Assembly (NCBI RefSeq): GCF_030269925.1
Contig: NC_085116.1
Span: forward strand, 16,492,001-16,556,000
Direction of reading: 5' to 3'
Source: Bombyx mori
Lineage: Eukaryota; Arthropoda; Insecta; Lepidoptera; Bombycidae
Length of the DNA stretch: 64,000 nt
Position 1 is the stretch's first letter, and each line of letters begins with the position of its first letter. The position numbers were made by a program, and so were the translations under genes. Below the pieces are notes generated by a model, which searched no databases, was not told the origin of the DNA, and saw only the letters and a program-made list of their open reading frames with translations. Below are positions 43,036 to 55,566 of the stretch, piece by piece.

Positions 43036-43158
43036 TGAAATTTTTTAAAACTGAAATTTTCTAGGCTTCCTTATAATGTGTTTTTTAAATATCACAAACA
43101 AGTCATCATCATCTTTGGCTCCACAGCTAATGGTCAAAGGATTCCAGAGCGAACGTAA

Positions 43159-43229
43159 TTATCGGATGTCATTATCTTACCAGATTGCACACCTAATCGG
43201 ATGTCATTATCTTGCTAGAACGCATAAGT
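43159..43229. repeat. Tandem ~35-base duplication
   Basis: AATCGGATGTCATTATCTT is repeated; the shorter common core ATCGGATGTCATTATCTT appears once at about 43161 and again about 35 bases later, with diverged ends. Confidence 0.6.
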
Positions 43230-43782
43230 GGATTATTGGAAATTTATTCGAATAAATAGTTATAAATTCATATAGTAACTGATCACGACTATCATAATGG
43301 ATCATAATTTTCTGATTATTACATAATCGATTTGTTCGGTCTCCGTCTGCCGAGTCATTACGCGGACATGAATTATTGAACGTTCAATCGAAATTCGTAT
43401 TTTCAATTTTCCAATACGAGCAGAGCAAGTAAAATTTATAGAATTGGCTAAATCAAATAGGTTTTTGTTATGGGATAATCCGTAGGGGAAATATTGACCT
43501 TTTTAATGGTAACCGAGGTTCGTACAAAAATATGTATGTTTCAAATGTTATTGGCTGGGAAAGTGGAAGAAGAGGAAACAGTCGGTAAAGTTTGCAAAAA
43601 TCAACAACATTGTAAAGGTAATAAGAAATACCTTTTACGATAAATAAGAGAGCATATTTAGTTGTTTGAGCATCACATATAGACTCGACAAGATATTGAA
43701 AAACTTAAAGTACCTATGTATGTTGTTAAATATTGTTAAAATAATTAAATTTTTCATAAAACAACTATAATATTTAGGATGT

Positions 43783-44510
43783 CGAAGCTCTCAGGTAACC
43801 ACTTAACATCAAACGGGTCGTGAGTTTATCAATATTTTGCAGTAAAATATATAGTATATGTATAAATAAAATAATATACTACTATATACTATATAATGTA
43901 CTATTATAAAACAATAAAATTACCATTTTCACTATCGAATCGCAGCTAAGCAGTTCCTAATCTCATAAAATTATATGTGTAGCATTTGAATTCCGTTGAG
44001 GGTCACGGTACAGTCTGGCGGCTTACTGTAGGTTAAGTCACGTACAGAAATATGCCATTATCGCTATGGGATTACATACGACTCGTTCAAAACTACTATG
44101 CTCCGTGGAGCAGACAATCTGTTCCATAAATTATTTAAAATTTGTATGGGTACTCTTCCATGAAAGTAAATTAAAAAGTAACTTCTAACAATAATGATTG
44201 TATCCTAAATAAAATTTAAGTGTATGATGAATGAAACGGAATTTAAGACGTGGTGTCTGTATGTGTAAGAATACGAACGAAAAGTACAGTAGATAAACGA
44301 GTTGGCGTAATTACTGGTGGTTGGGCGTATTGTAAGACGCGAATGAGACGTAGGTGTATAGAGCGAGATGTCTTTATAGAATGAAATTGAGATGAGAATT
44401 CGATCTGAAGCTTCAGGGTGGGGATTTGTAATTAACATGGAGATGTCTATGATTAACATTCAGCACTAGTAGGCTCGTGAGCTTATTCACCTATTTAGTA
44501 GACAAAAAAA
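43783..44510 (+). mobile_element. Two old Bm1 remnants
   Basis: A 65-base remnant at 43783-43848 (CAGGTAACCACTTAACATC, GGGTCGTGAG) and a heavily diverged one at 44312-44510 (TACTGGTGGTTGGGCG ... CACCTATTTAGTAGACAAAA). The sequence in between is AT-rich with no gene recognised. Confidence 0.5.
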
Positions 44511-45742
44511 AAACTATTACCCCCTTCCCGTCAAACTGCAAACATTAATGACTTCCTGGGAGAAATGAAGTAAGTACGTTATCAAAATTATAGAGGATAC
44601 TGGCAGTCTGAATGTATTGTTACACGCTGGTTTCGGGATAAATAAAACTTTAACCGAAGTCCTAATTAATAGGTAGGTACTCTATTTATGTAACACTTAA
44701 AACAGTCAACGGACACTTTACAATTCACACTTCACTTCTTACCGCTTCGCTTCAGGTGATCCGTTTGCTGTTTCGCTTCGTGTAGAACCGATTACTAACT
44801 AGCTTCATGTCATCCCTGCAACGCCTTTATAGTCGATACGACATGCCTAGAATTAGCGAGAACATTCCTGAAAGGTCGAGCAGTTTCGATGTGTGTTTCC
44901 GATATTAGATAATAGATGGCGTTGTACTTCTCGAGCGTTTTCGATTTTACTAGTTCTTTTCGTTGCTGTTATTCGACGACAGATTGCGTTACTCTTATCG
45001 GCGTAACAGTATGATAGAGAAGTATCACTAGAATTTGTCGGAATTCTTTCTGATGTTACGAAACTTTTCATATTTACGTAACCTCATCACCGAGAAGTTT
45101 AACAGTAAATGGCACGGATGTCCTGTTTCCAGTGTTCCAGTCAGGCCTTCGACCATTGGCTCAGTTACGGTAACGAGCCTTCATTCCAGTTTCGTGGTAT
45201 AAATTGCAAGGTTTGTGTTTGTGACGTTGTCGCTGTACAGTTAGTATGCAGTGGAAGCTATGAGATTTCAGAGTTAATTGGAATACGAAATGCAATACAA
45301 AAACTTTGATAAAGGAACCAAGTATTATCCATGCTTATTGCAATTAAGGAAGATATTGTAAAAATTCAATTTGCATTGGACATTCATTCAATAAATAATC
45401 GCATTGTTTACTTAGTTACCTCGACTACTCTATCACGGGTCCAAACTCTATATCCGGTCATTCAATATCTTTATAGAAATATATATTCGTGATATGGTGG
45501 ATATAATAATATGTTATCGAAAGTACATTGAAGTTATTTTTAGTAACTACAATACATGAGAAATTTTGTCAGGAGAAGTTTATTGATTTGATCCGTTGGA
45601 TTTGAAAAGCATTTTCCAAGTAATACGATTGAAATCCTAAACACTGCGAGTGGATACCAATTTTTCTAAATAAAACGTACATATTACGGCCTCCCAAACG
45701 TTTTCTCACATGTTTTGCAGCCATGATTAGAGATTACACTAC
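44511..45742. other. No gene recognised
   Basis: Includes frames of 72 codons (44853-45071, minus) and 66 codons (45109-45309, plus) without recognised motifs. A faint Bm1 head remnant (GGATACCAATTTTTCTAAA) is at 45652-45670. Confidence 0.4.
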
Positions 45743-46480
45743 TGATAGAGATTACGGACACTACAGCACCGATTTTTGAGATATTCATTAGCTATGTCAA
45801 GTTACTTGTTAAAGTGAAATGAGGGAATATTTAAGCAACAAAAAAATTAAGGAAGAACAGTAGAGAGGTCTTAACAGCGGCTCAAAGAGGAAACAGATGA
45901 TAAACCACGTGTCCGATATACTTGAATAATAAATTTTTTTTTTTTTTTTTTTTTTTTTTATTGCTTTGATGGATGGACGAGCTCACAGCCCACCTGGTGT
46001 TAAGTGGTTACTGGAGCCCATAGACATCTACAACGTAAATGCGCCACCCACCTCGAGATATAAGTTCTAAGGTCTCAGTATAGTTACAACGGCTACCCCA
46101 CCCTTCGAACCGAAACGCATTACTGCTTCACGGCGGAAATAGGCGGGGTGGTGGTACCTACCCGTGCGGACTCACAGCTACCCGTGCGGACTCACATAGC
46201 CTAACATATCAACATAATGTTAATTCCTTATTCTGTTGGAACGTTGTCACTGTCTATTGCATTGCCCCGTTTATTAACCTATCCGGCAATAACTAGATAT
46301 TATGGATACCATAGCACCGATCTTTGGGACGTTTACTAGTTATGTTAAGTTACATGGTAAAATTAAATGAGGGAGAATTTAAACAACAACAGAAAAGTAG
46401 GGATGATTGTAGGGAGGTCTTAACAGCAGGTCAAAGAGGCCACTTATCACAAGTCACACGGCCGAAATACTTGAATAATA
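45743..46480 (+). repeat. Direct repeat pair of ~190 bases flanking Bm1
   Basis: Copies at 45743-45931 and 46291-46480 share CAGCACCGAT/CATAGCACCGAT, AAATGAGGG, GAGGTCTTAACAGC, CAAAGAGG and TACTTGAATAATA, in the same order with about three-quarters identity by eye. They are separated by a Bm1 and about 100 bases. It is either a diverged local duplication or two copies of an undescribed repeat. Confidence 0.7.
45932..46198 (-). mobile_element. Bm1 SINE with 20-base terminal duplication
   Basis: A minus-strand Bm1 with a long T run (45936-45959). At its inner end CTACCCGTGCGGACTCACA occurs twice in tandem (46158-46177 and 46178-46197). It is otherwise close to consensus, with GGCTACCCCACCC for GGCTGCCCC. 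Confidence 0.93.
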
Positions 46481-46611
46481 GCTTAAAATATTAACATTAT
46501 ATAAAATCTTCGTTCTGTTAAAAATTGCATGATCACTGTCTGATTGACAGTGATTTAGTAGCCTACCCGTATTAAGAGCGAAACCATAATACTACAAAAT
46601 ACCACCAAATA

Positions 46612-47104
46612 CCAGCTTCTTCCATTTGACTCCATACAGAGGAGGGCCGTTCGGATTGTCGATAATCCCATTCTCTCGGATCGTTTGGAGACTCTGGGTC
46701 TGCGGAGGGACTTCGGTTCCCTCTGTATTTTATACCGTATGTTCCATGGGGAGTGCTCTGAGGAATTGTTCGAGATGATACCAGCATCTCGTTTTTACCA
46801 TCGCACCGCCCGCCACCGGAGTAGAGTTCATCCATACTACCTGGAGCCGCTGCGGTCATCCACAGTGCGTTTCCAGAGATCTTTTTTGCCACGTACCATC
46901 CGGCTATGGAATGAGCTCCCCTCCACGGTGTTTCCCGAGCGCTATGACATGTCCTTCTTCAAACGAGGCTTGTGGAGAGTATTAAGCGGTAGGCAGCGGC
47001 TTGGCTCTGCCCGTGGCATTGCTGAAGTCCATGGGCGACGGTAACCACTCACCATCAGGTGGGCCGTATGCCCGTCCGCCTACAAAGGCAATAAAAAATA
47101 AATA
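46612..47104 (+). pseudogene. CR1-like LINE C-terminus and 3' end
   Basis: The frame to the stop at 47042-47044 encodes LLPFDSIQRRAVRIVDNP, then LGLRRDFGSLCILYRMFHGE, LWNELPSTVFPERYDMSFFK and a GRQRLGSA tail. RRA-x-R-I, then R-x-D-x-x-SL-x-x-x-YR and LWN-x-LP-x-VFP are the landmarks of the CR1-clade region C-terminal to the RT. A short UTR and CAATAAAAAATAAATAAAAA follow. No RT core is present, so it is a 5'-truncated copy, although the remaining frame is clean and suggests fairly recent insertion. The tail is the reference for fragments at 7640, 21058, 25427, 42690, 56436, 62998 and 63951. Confidence 0.88.
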
Positions 47105-47109
47105 AAAAA

Positions 47110-47660
47110 GAAACAGTAATACACACATATATTTTTTACACAATCGGTGGTTCGCTACTGACTTACACCATCCGCCCGCCCACTTCCGCCCAGCGCCATT
47201 CGCCCACTCTGCGACAACTTCATTAATGGCATCGCACAAACAAACATAACGGCTTGTAGCGGATGTAGCGGCAACGCATCAGCTCTTTGTGAGCCAATCG
47301 TTTTTTTGTAATCAATGAAAAACACGGTCATTGTTTTAGTTTTCATGACGACAAACTCACGACCCGTTGGTAAGTCGTCGGAAAAATTATGATTGAATCA
47401 TGATTGGAAAATGATCGGAAATCATGGGAAATCATGATTGGGCATCGTTAGCTGTCAAATAAAATCGCTAATTGTTCCTGGCGGTATATCAGTTTTAATG
47501 ATGCCCTAAAGTTCAGTATAGTCTTTTTTTACTGCAGAATCTCTAGCTCTTAATTTAGTTATTCTAATCGGACTGGACGTAGAAACGAGTTTACGTGGCT
47601 ACTTCGGTCCAACGTTATAACAACGTGAACCCTCGTTCACTTTCAGACATGAGGTCATTT
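47110..47660. other. No gene recognised; AATCATGATT cluster
   Basis: The palindrome AATCATGATT occurs at 47396-47405 and 47430-47439, with the related AAATCATGGGAA between them. Otherwise no known feature is visible; overlapping short frames have no motif. Confidence 0.4.
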
Positions 47661-47663
47661 TAT

Positions 47664-47949
47664 TACATCGTGTAATAAAAATGAAACCCGCAAAATTATA
47701 ATTTGCGTAATTACTGGTGGTAGGACCTCTTGTGAATCCGCGTGAGTGGGTACCACCACCCTGCCTATTTCTGCCGTGAAGCAGTAATGCGTTTCGGTTT
47801 GAAGGGCGGGGCAGCCGTTGTAACTATACTTGAGACTTTAGAACTTATATCTCAAGGTGGGTGTCGCATTTACGTTGTGGGTGTCTATGGGCTCCAGTAG
47901 CCACTTAGCACCAGGTGGGCTGTGAGCTCGTCCACCCATCTAAGCAATC
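47664..47949 (+). mobile_element. Bm1 SINE, head lost, no A tail
   Basis: It starts in the body (ACATCGTGTAATAAAAATGA, GCAAAATTATAATTTGCG) and continues to CACCCATCTAAGCAAT, where the usual AAAAA is missing. One of the longer copies. Confidence 0.93.
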
Positions 47950-48300
47950 ATGACTGTCTCACTCCTCATATCCGAAGGTAAGGTTGAGGTTGGCTGGCTG
48001 GTGTTTCTTGGGGTCTAATGAAAAAACATTATGAACTAGAGCCATCAAAATTCACATTATTGTTTACGGCCCTTGTGTTCGCTCGCGAGTTCAGCTTTTT
48101 GATTACAGTGCTCAGTGCTGGCTTTGAAACGACTCTCGATTACTTTTGCTGTAACGAATGTGTTCTGTCGTTTATTACGTGTCCTTTTGCGGCACGTCTC
48201 ACGTAAATTATTGTACCGTTTTTTCTGAAATTTATTTTTGTCATATTTTTAAACCAGATATACATTTTTCTGGAGGGGAATCTTTTGTTTTATTCTTTCA

Positions 48301-48482
48301 GCTGTCTGGGTGGACGAGTTCACAGACCACCTGGTGTTAACACCACTTAAGTGGTTACTGGAGCCCATAGACATCTACAACGTAAATGCGCCACCCATCT
48401 TGAGATATAAGTTCTAAGGTCTCAAGTATAGTTACAACGGCTGCCCTTACCCTTCAAACCGAAACGCATTACTGCTTCACGC
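48301..48482 (-). mobile_element. Bm1 SINE, both ends truncated
   Basis: A minus-strand piece from GTGAAGCAGTAATGCG to the GGTGGTCTGTGAACTCGTCC region, with a small duplication of TTAACACCACTTAAG. No A tail. Confidence 0.88.
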
Positions 48483-48484
48483 CT

Positions 48485-49538
48485 TCTCTGTTATAATGCA
48501 GTGAAGACTTGGACTCGTTTTAAACATTCGCGGCTACTTAATGGATTCTTATCGTGATTTTTGTCGCTAATGAGATTTGTATATTTCGGCGTGTTGCAAG
48601 CACCATCGTTACTAACGGTTAGATTGAAAACTGCGGTTAGGATGCTAGGATCAGAAATCTTTGTACCCTTTCACTAATTGTTTTTTTTGTGTTACTATTA
48701 GAACTCGATAACTCGCCCCGACCAATACACACTCACGTGATCGAAAGCTTCTCCTAAGCACTTTGAATATTGAGAACTCATTAGTTATGAAAATTATATG
48801 GTAAGGGCCTGTCAAATAATAAAGAATACGGATAACAAAAAATCTATTAAAGATCTCTCTTATGTCGGTCAGTTTAATTGAGTACCTTAGAAACAGTACT
48901 GTATAAGTTACCTTAATCCTGATTACCTAATACTCAAGCCATATTTGGGTACAGTGGCTTACAATTACCTCTCCATTATACTCGTTGATATTAAAGACTA
49001 ATTTCAATTTGCATAGAAAGATAGAAATTTTTTTGATCGAAAATGTTCAGCTCAAACATAACTGGATTCACTAGTAAAATCTGAGATATTCTCCCCCTAA
49101 TGAAAGATATGAAGGTAAAAAGCGATAGTTGAGGTTCCCTTAGAAATCTAAGTGAGATGGAAATATATGTGACATTGACGTTGGTGAGAGATGGCTGATC
49201 GAAGGCTACGGTTGTGGTCGATTTGAAGATTAGGGGTTTTTTTTTGTGAAAGAGTTTTGCAAACGAGATTTCTCTAATATTAAAGTTCGTTGACCGTTTC
49301 AAGGTTAATTCGCGCAGAAGAGCTTTTCGAAGGCGAATTAAACGAAAATACGACTTAAATCATGAAATTTTGATTACACTAGACAGATAGACGTACTCGC
49401 TATTCAGCTGATACTACATGACTCATGGTTTTGGGAACGAGACGTAAATTCTACTACGCACCTTCAGACATAAGGTCAAAGCTTCAATCGCGAAGTCACA
49501 ACCCTATGAAATAATCAGAAATTTTAACTTTTAAATTC
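48485..49538. other. No gene recognised
   Basis: AT-rich sequence. The longest frame (103 codons, 48991-49302 minus) has low-complexity, hydrophobic composition and no recognised motif. Confidence 0.4.
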
Positions 49539-49772
49539 TTTTTTTTTTATTACTTGGATGGGTGGACGAACTCACAGCCCTCCTGGTGTTAGGAGCCCAT
49601 AGACATTCATAACGTAAATGCGCTACCCATCTTGAGATATAAGTTCTAAGGTCTCAAGTATAGTTACAACGGCTACCCCACCCTTCAAACCGAAACGCAT
49701 TACTGCTTCACGGTAGAAATAGGCAGGGTGGTGGTACCCACCCGCGCGGACTCACAAGAGGTCCTACCACCA
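49539..49772 (-). mobile_element. Bm1 SINE, 5'-truncated
   Basis: T's at 49540-49547 mark the A tail. The copy runs to ACTGGTGGTAGGACC, with a deletion of the TAAGTGGTTACTGG block. Confidence 0.92.
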
Positions 49773-50211
49773 GTAATAAAATTATTTGTCATGATAGCCT
49801 TCGCATTATTACTGAAATCTTTCGTAAGCGTTCCTATTTGAAGATTATAACATGGACAGTGTATCTGATGATACAATGAAAATCCCGTTGTTTTTTGTTA
49901 CGAGACTTTAGTTTATATTTGTATACAATAATTTGTTTAGAGATGCTTTAGTTTTGTATTTTTGATATATTAAATTAAGTACATATGTAAAGAAGCAAGA
50001 AACTTGTTTAAATTGAATGAAGTAGGTAGGTAAAGAAGCGGGAATTATTCCCTCGTAAAAATATTTTGTTAAGAGACTGATTATATTTTAATTACAGATT
50101 AGTTAGCTTAATATAGATTACAGATGACACGCAGTTACGGCAAAGGCGTTAACAGACAGCTTAAATCATACCACACTCTGTAACCATCCACCATCAGTAG
50201 AATTTTAGGGA

Positions 50212-50402
50212 CTTTTTGGCGGGAACACGAGGAGTGAAGTTGTGTGATTTGTTTTATTTTGTCTATTTAGTGTTTCTTCAGGTTTAAATGTGTAATAATG
50301 GTGGTTTATTAACTGTTTAATATCTGTGAAAGTGTACAAATGTGGGAAAATGAAACAAAGCCGCTGGACGTAACATCTCGGGATCCTCCAAAAAGTCTAC
50401 TG
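50212..50402 (-). mobile_element. Small inverted-repeat element (MITE-like), copy 2
   Basis: Reverse-orientation match of 9389-9583, bounded by GGGACTTTTTGGCGGGAAC and GGATCCTCCAAAAAGTCTAC. A pentamer (TTTCA)n run lies nearby at about 50461-50479. Confidence 0.65.
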
Positions 50403-51129
50403 AAAAAATCTTAGTAAATGACCACCATTTTACTGAGATTATATTTCATCCCATATCATCTCATTTCATTTCATTTCATCCCAGTTGATTAATGTCTCAA
50501 ATTAATCATCTTCATTTCATTCCATAATATCATTTTTCATAAAAATATGAATATAAATAAGATGTGACTTAAAGGTCTCAGTTACCAGGTCATAAAATCC
50601 CTTAAAAAAAGAAATAAAGTTTTAGCCACCTTCAGCTGATTTTGACGTTTCATTTTCTACTCATCCTCCGTGCGTTTTGGTTAAGTGATCAAGATGTTGC
50701 ATTTGATGCTATTAAAAATAGAGTACTTACGTATTAAGCTCGAGGTCCAATCTGAACTTGTGGTTGAAAGCCTTGATGAGAAGCGACGTCCGATGAAAAT
50801 GTTTTCCAGTCTGTAACAAAACAACGGAAATCTTTCTTTAATTTATACCAATTAAATTAGTTATGATGATCTTATTTCATGAGGTCTTTCATGGATCCGA
50901 AGTCTGCAACCCTGGTATTTCTAGACAACGTAATATTTTTATTGGGTTCTGTATAACTAATATATTCAATGGCCTAATGGAGAAAAGCTAAAGTGACAGT
51001 GTGCTGGTCACATATGTCACAGAACCGATTACCATTGGGGTAGACGTGTTCTGGAGTGGAGACCGCGAACTTTTTGATGTTGGTATTATTTTTGACGTTG
51101 TGTCAAAGTAATTCTAATTGTGTCTATGG

Positions 51130-51305
51130 CACAGATAGATACCATCGTCAAATCTGCTACAAAGCAGTGAGGCATTTCCGTTTTAATCTCACAAGGCGAG
51201 TGGTGGCATGCACTTATGTCATGTCTATGGTTATCAGTACCGACTTAATTAAATCGGCTGTGTACTGATCTCATCCAGAGCCTATCTAACAAAAATAAAA
51301 TAAAA
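51130..51305 (+). mobile_element. Old Bm1-like remnant
   Basis: GATAGATACCATCGTCAAAT, GCAGTGAGGCATTTCCGTTT, CATGTCTATGG and AACAAAAATAAAA follow the Bm1 order with high divergence. Confidence 0.5.
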
Positions 51306-51918
51306 ACCTATAAACTATCTTTTCGCAAATGATTACGTTAATTGAAGGCGTAATTTGTTGTGCTTAAACCACAAAACCGAAGAAATATAGAGCACAAGAA
51401 ATACATGATTCTTCTTCTCGAACAGAAAAATAATTAATGAAGGCTTTAAGAAAAATAAACAATAATATAAACGATTACCAGCACGCAGAGCGCCGAAATC
51501 TCTCTCTTCGTGTGCAAAAAAAAAATCGCTTTGATGTTCCACGCAGCCAAATACGATGTGAAATATTCAATTTCGAAACGGCAATTCAAGGGAAATGGAT
51601 ATTCGTGAAACGAAAAATATAATATAAATAAATCTAAAATTCGAATATTTATTATTTCTTGGATAAATTTTATATTCCGTGATTCCATACATCTTAAAAA
51701 AATAATATGCGTTAATAAGGTAAAGTTCTGTGAGCAACTTCTCTATGATGATCTGTGGGAACTGATATGTCGCGAGTCCCTAGTTACGCTGTCAAGGTAT
51801 GATGTTAATTTAAAATTATAAAATATATAGGCTAAATTGTTTCTAAATATGCGCGTCCTAACAGAATGTATACGAATGAACACAATGTATTTTTAATTGA
51901 ATTGAATGTAAACAAATC

Positions 51919-52232
51919 CTTTTTTTTATTGCTTAGATGGGTGGACGAGCTCACAGCCCACCTGGTGTTAAGTGGTTACTGGAGCCCGTAGACATCCACA
52001 ACGTAAAATGCGCCACCCACCTTGAGATATAAGTTCTAAGGTCTCAAGTATAGTTACAACGGCTGCCCCGCCCTTCAAACCGAAACGCATTACTGGTTCA
52101 CGGCATAAATAGGCGGGATGGTGGTACCCATCCGCGCGGACTCACAAGAGGTCCTACCACCAGTGATTACGCAAATTATAATTTTGCGGGTTTCATTTTT
52201 ATTATACGACGTTATTCCTTTACCGTGGAATA
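51919..52232 (-). mobile_element. Bm1 SINE, most of the body
   Basis: T's at 51919-51927 mark the A tail. It continues past CTGGTGGTAGGACC into the body (CAAAATTATAATTTGCG, GTAAAGGAATAACGTCG complement). Only the tRNA-like head is missing. Confidence 0.93.
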
Positions 52233-52234
52233 CA

Positions 52235-53711
52235 TACGGTATATTGTCAGTTAGCACAGTGTAAAAGTAATGTAAGAAATCGCCCGTTATGGGTAATGTC
52301 TGACCTAAATACAAGAATTCAGTATTAAAAATTCAATTCAATTCAATTGAAATCTAATATTTTTGGTCCAGAGTCGCAAATGATCATATACCCATTTCGT
52401 AGATAAAAATGTCGCTGGATCTATGCAGATACAAATAGGTATTTTGAACATTCATTTATTAAGTCATCACGCCATCAAACGTCACTCATTCCAATAACAA
52501 TGTTAATACACGGCTAAAAGACAAACATGACCGTCATTGACATCGTCGAATGTGGAATGGATGTTTTAATTTGCATCATACGTTTTCTGATTTCACAGGA
52601 GATTTCACAGGAGTTTCAAAATCTGTACCCATTTTCAGGTACCATACACAGTTAATATGGAATAAATATACAGTAATTTATTCATGATGCTTTGATTTCA
52701 TCTTGCTCGGACGAAAGCCGAAATAAATCCCTTTTCATTATTCCATTTCCATAAAAAAAAAAAAAACACAATGAGGCAACGAAACACCGCACCCTCGCTA
52801 TCAATGCTCATAAAGGTGTGACAGAATGGTTCATTTATAAGAAAAACAAGATGTGACGGGCCATTGAACCATATTAGCTTACAGTCCACTGACGAGGACC
52901 CGTTCGGACAGAAAATGCAACGACTCATTCCAAAACTCAGAGACGCAAGGTCGTATTAAAGAGTCACCGGAACAAAGAAAATCAATCGTTCAGTGCTAGT
53001 CAATAATGTCTATATTCCTTAATTGTTCATTAAAGATTACAATCTTTTGGAGTTGACTTGAATCACGATTTACCCATTTGAATGAATTCAATGATAAATG
53101 AAAAGTATATTTTGTACGTTGACCATTTTCTTTTAACAAGTAACCAACAGTTTGGGCTAAGTATATTTATTGAACCCGTCAAACCCAAGAAGAATATCAC
53201 TATACAACAAACATAAAATATGATTTGGTAGCTATTAATTACAGGCTTTCAATGACAGTTGCCCTTAGTGATGCACAGCGTACTCACATTGACAATGATA
53301 GTGTTCAAATCACCCAAATAAGTACGAAATTTTCTATAGAAATACGAATAAGCCGTCAGGTATTTCGAATGCCGCAATCAGGCAACAGTTTAAAAAAAAT
53401 AGATATGTAGTTATCGCGTGTTTATCAATGACGTGTTTCCATGACGAAGTGGTAGAGTAGGAGGAAGAGAGTAGAGTAGAGTAATGAAAATGATGCCCAA
53501 ATTTTATTAACTTATTACTAACTATTAAAACTATTATTAACTATTAAAAATTTATTAACTTGGCTGATTACATTGGTGAGGCATATGAAAGTCCTCATGA
53601 ATGAATAGTTTACAACATAAATAGGTGGCATTCATTAATAGTGGTAAGGCATATTAAAACCCTGCTTGCCCATACCACCATCCTCTGAAGGAGCCACTTT
53701 CATGAGGATGT
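52235..53711. other. No gene recognised
   Basis: AT-rich sequence with an AATTC repeat (52327-52349) and an A14-type run at 52753-52766. A GTAGAGTAGAG tract lies near 53470. There is no frame with recognised motifs. Confidence 0.4.
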
Positions 53712-53831
53712 GATTTTTTTTTGGAACCGGTGGTAGAGTTAACATTGTTATTTGTATTTTGACATTCAACAAGTGTGTCATACTGACATCTAAGTTGAAA
53801 TAAATGATTTTGAATTTGAATTTGAATTTAT
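53712..53831 (+). mobile_element. LINE 3' UTR, same family as 3741-4232
   Basis: GGAACCGGTGGTAGAGTTAA, then TTTTGACATTCAACAAGTG and TTGAAATAAATGATTTTG repeat the end of the 3741-4232 copy, ending (GAATTT)3. Confidence 0.85.
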
Positions 53832-54464
53832 TGTAACTGTCTTCGGCATTGTTTATCAAGCTGAGCAGTGATGTATATCGGCTCAGCAACAAACACCAAT
53901 TGTGATAGCTGGTTCTTCGTTGACGCAAGTAAAACAAGCGAGAAACCTGTTCAAGTCAAAACCTAACTGTCAATTGTACCAATACCTAACGGTTGGTGAA
54001 AGAAATAAATTTACCTTATCTAGCTTAAGCGTTAGTATTTTTGTAAAGCTAATTCAAAAAACCGTCCTAATGATTCTGATCGTCAAGCGTATTCTGACAT
54101 TACGTCTTCAAACTTTAATTCAATCACTTCAGAATCTAACACAGGGCCAACTTTATCAAATTTCGATCGTCCCACATCAATAGCGAAGCACTTATTAACC
54201 CCCCTTGCTAATTGTTTATTAAATTAGGTACCCTCGTCTCGGTGTATTGACGGGTTGACTCACGATTTCAAAGATTGACGCATTTTAACAAATAATTTAT
54301 ATTTCATTTTGACCGCGAAGGTTAAAGAAATTTATTTGAATATTTATTTGTACATATAATTAGCTTTCCTACTGTAGATTCGGCCATATGGACGCTACCT
54401 TTTAAGATTTGGCTTGTGCTAGCCATGTAAGCTTATTAAAACATGTTTTTTGACATAACACTAA

Positions 54465-54624
54465 TAGGTAGGTACCATCATGCCTGTTACTGCCGTGAAG
54501 CAGTAATGCGTTAAGAACTCAAGTCTCTAGGTAGAAATTCACGTTGTTAATGTCTGTGGACTCCAGCCACCACTTAACACCAGGTGGACCGTGAGCTCGT
54601 CCGCCCCTTTAAGATAAAAAAATT
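54465..54624 (+). mobile_element. Bm1 SINE, deleted
   Basis: GTAGGTACCATCATGCCTGT, GAAGCAGTAATGCGTTAAG, then CACTTAACACCAGGTGGACC. The GGGGCAGCCG to ACTATAC block is missing. It ends GATAAAAAAA. Confidence 0.85.
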
Positions 54625-54887
54625 GTCACAGTTCAGCCATTTTGTTCAAAATGCTTAGAGCTTAGAAGAAGTAGGCGTAGCAACGGACAGAGAAAGACGG
54701 TGACTTCCTTTTATACTGTTTAGGGAATATTTTTATTAAAACGTAAATTTATGATTTAGATTTATTATAATACAATTAGTTCTAATAAAAACGTTGTGCT
54801 ACATTCGGATTCGAAGTTAATTCGTTTATTTAAATAATCAGGCAGCGGTTTTTTTTGGACAACATAAATAATCAAAACTTCTGTTGT

Positions 54888-55185
54888 TGCTTTTTTTTCC
54901 TACCTAAGCTGATAGCCTTGATATCAGCGTCGCCTTAACAAGTAGGTGAGCTCAAGGGGCTCAAACCTGATGACGTTGCTAACACGATCCCTAGCAAGAG
55001 CCATGCTTCGCAGAATCTACCACCGGATCGGAAACGCGACCCACTGAAAAGATCCGGCGAGAAACTCAGTGGGCTGTGTCTGAGGGTTAATTTACTCGTC
55101 GAGCCCTTCGTCGCAAGTGGCGGGTTCGACGAGAACGATGACCGGTGCTTAGGGTACCTATAAGCACCGTTAGTGGATCGGAAAT
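54888..55185 (-). mobile_element. LINE 3'-UTR fragment (Jockey-type)
   Basis: The inverse of 21911-22209, with T's at 54890-54897 as the tail. CGGATCGGAAACGCGACCC and GATCCGGCGAGAAACTCAG are very close to 28010-28055 in the intact LINE. Confidence 0.78.
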
Positions 55186-55403
55186 GACGTGAGCACTACT
55201 GTTGGTGCTACTTGGACCTTTCTAAGCAAATTACAAAATGGACGATTGTGCTTATAACTTAAAACACATTAGAAAAATGATTTGGATTTTTTAGTATTTA
55301 AAAATAAAAACCCCATTTAATTGCCTGTACCTTACGTTTCACATACAAAATGTTTTTGATAGATGTCTGGAATTGTGAGAAAAAAATAATAATAACAAAA
55401 CGG

Positions 55404-55566
55404 AAAAACGACTTCAACAAAATGAGAATATCATCAATGTTATCAAATTAATTATATTTGAACTATTAAAGATTGCTCAAAAAGTACTGGCGATTCATGA
55501 CCACATAAGAATTACAAGTACAGTCGAATTGAACACCACCTCCCTTTTTGAGGTCGGTTAAAAATT
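55404..55566. mobile_element. Possible MITE with CGACTTCA ends
   Basis: AACGACTTCAACAAA at the left and TTTTTGAGGTCGGTT at the right are imperfect inverted repeats, and TACAGTCGAATTGAACACC lies inside. From memory, similar CGACTTCAAAAAA ends are common in lepidopteran DNA. No TSD was resolved. Confidence 0.4.
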
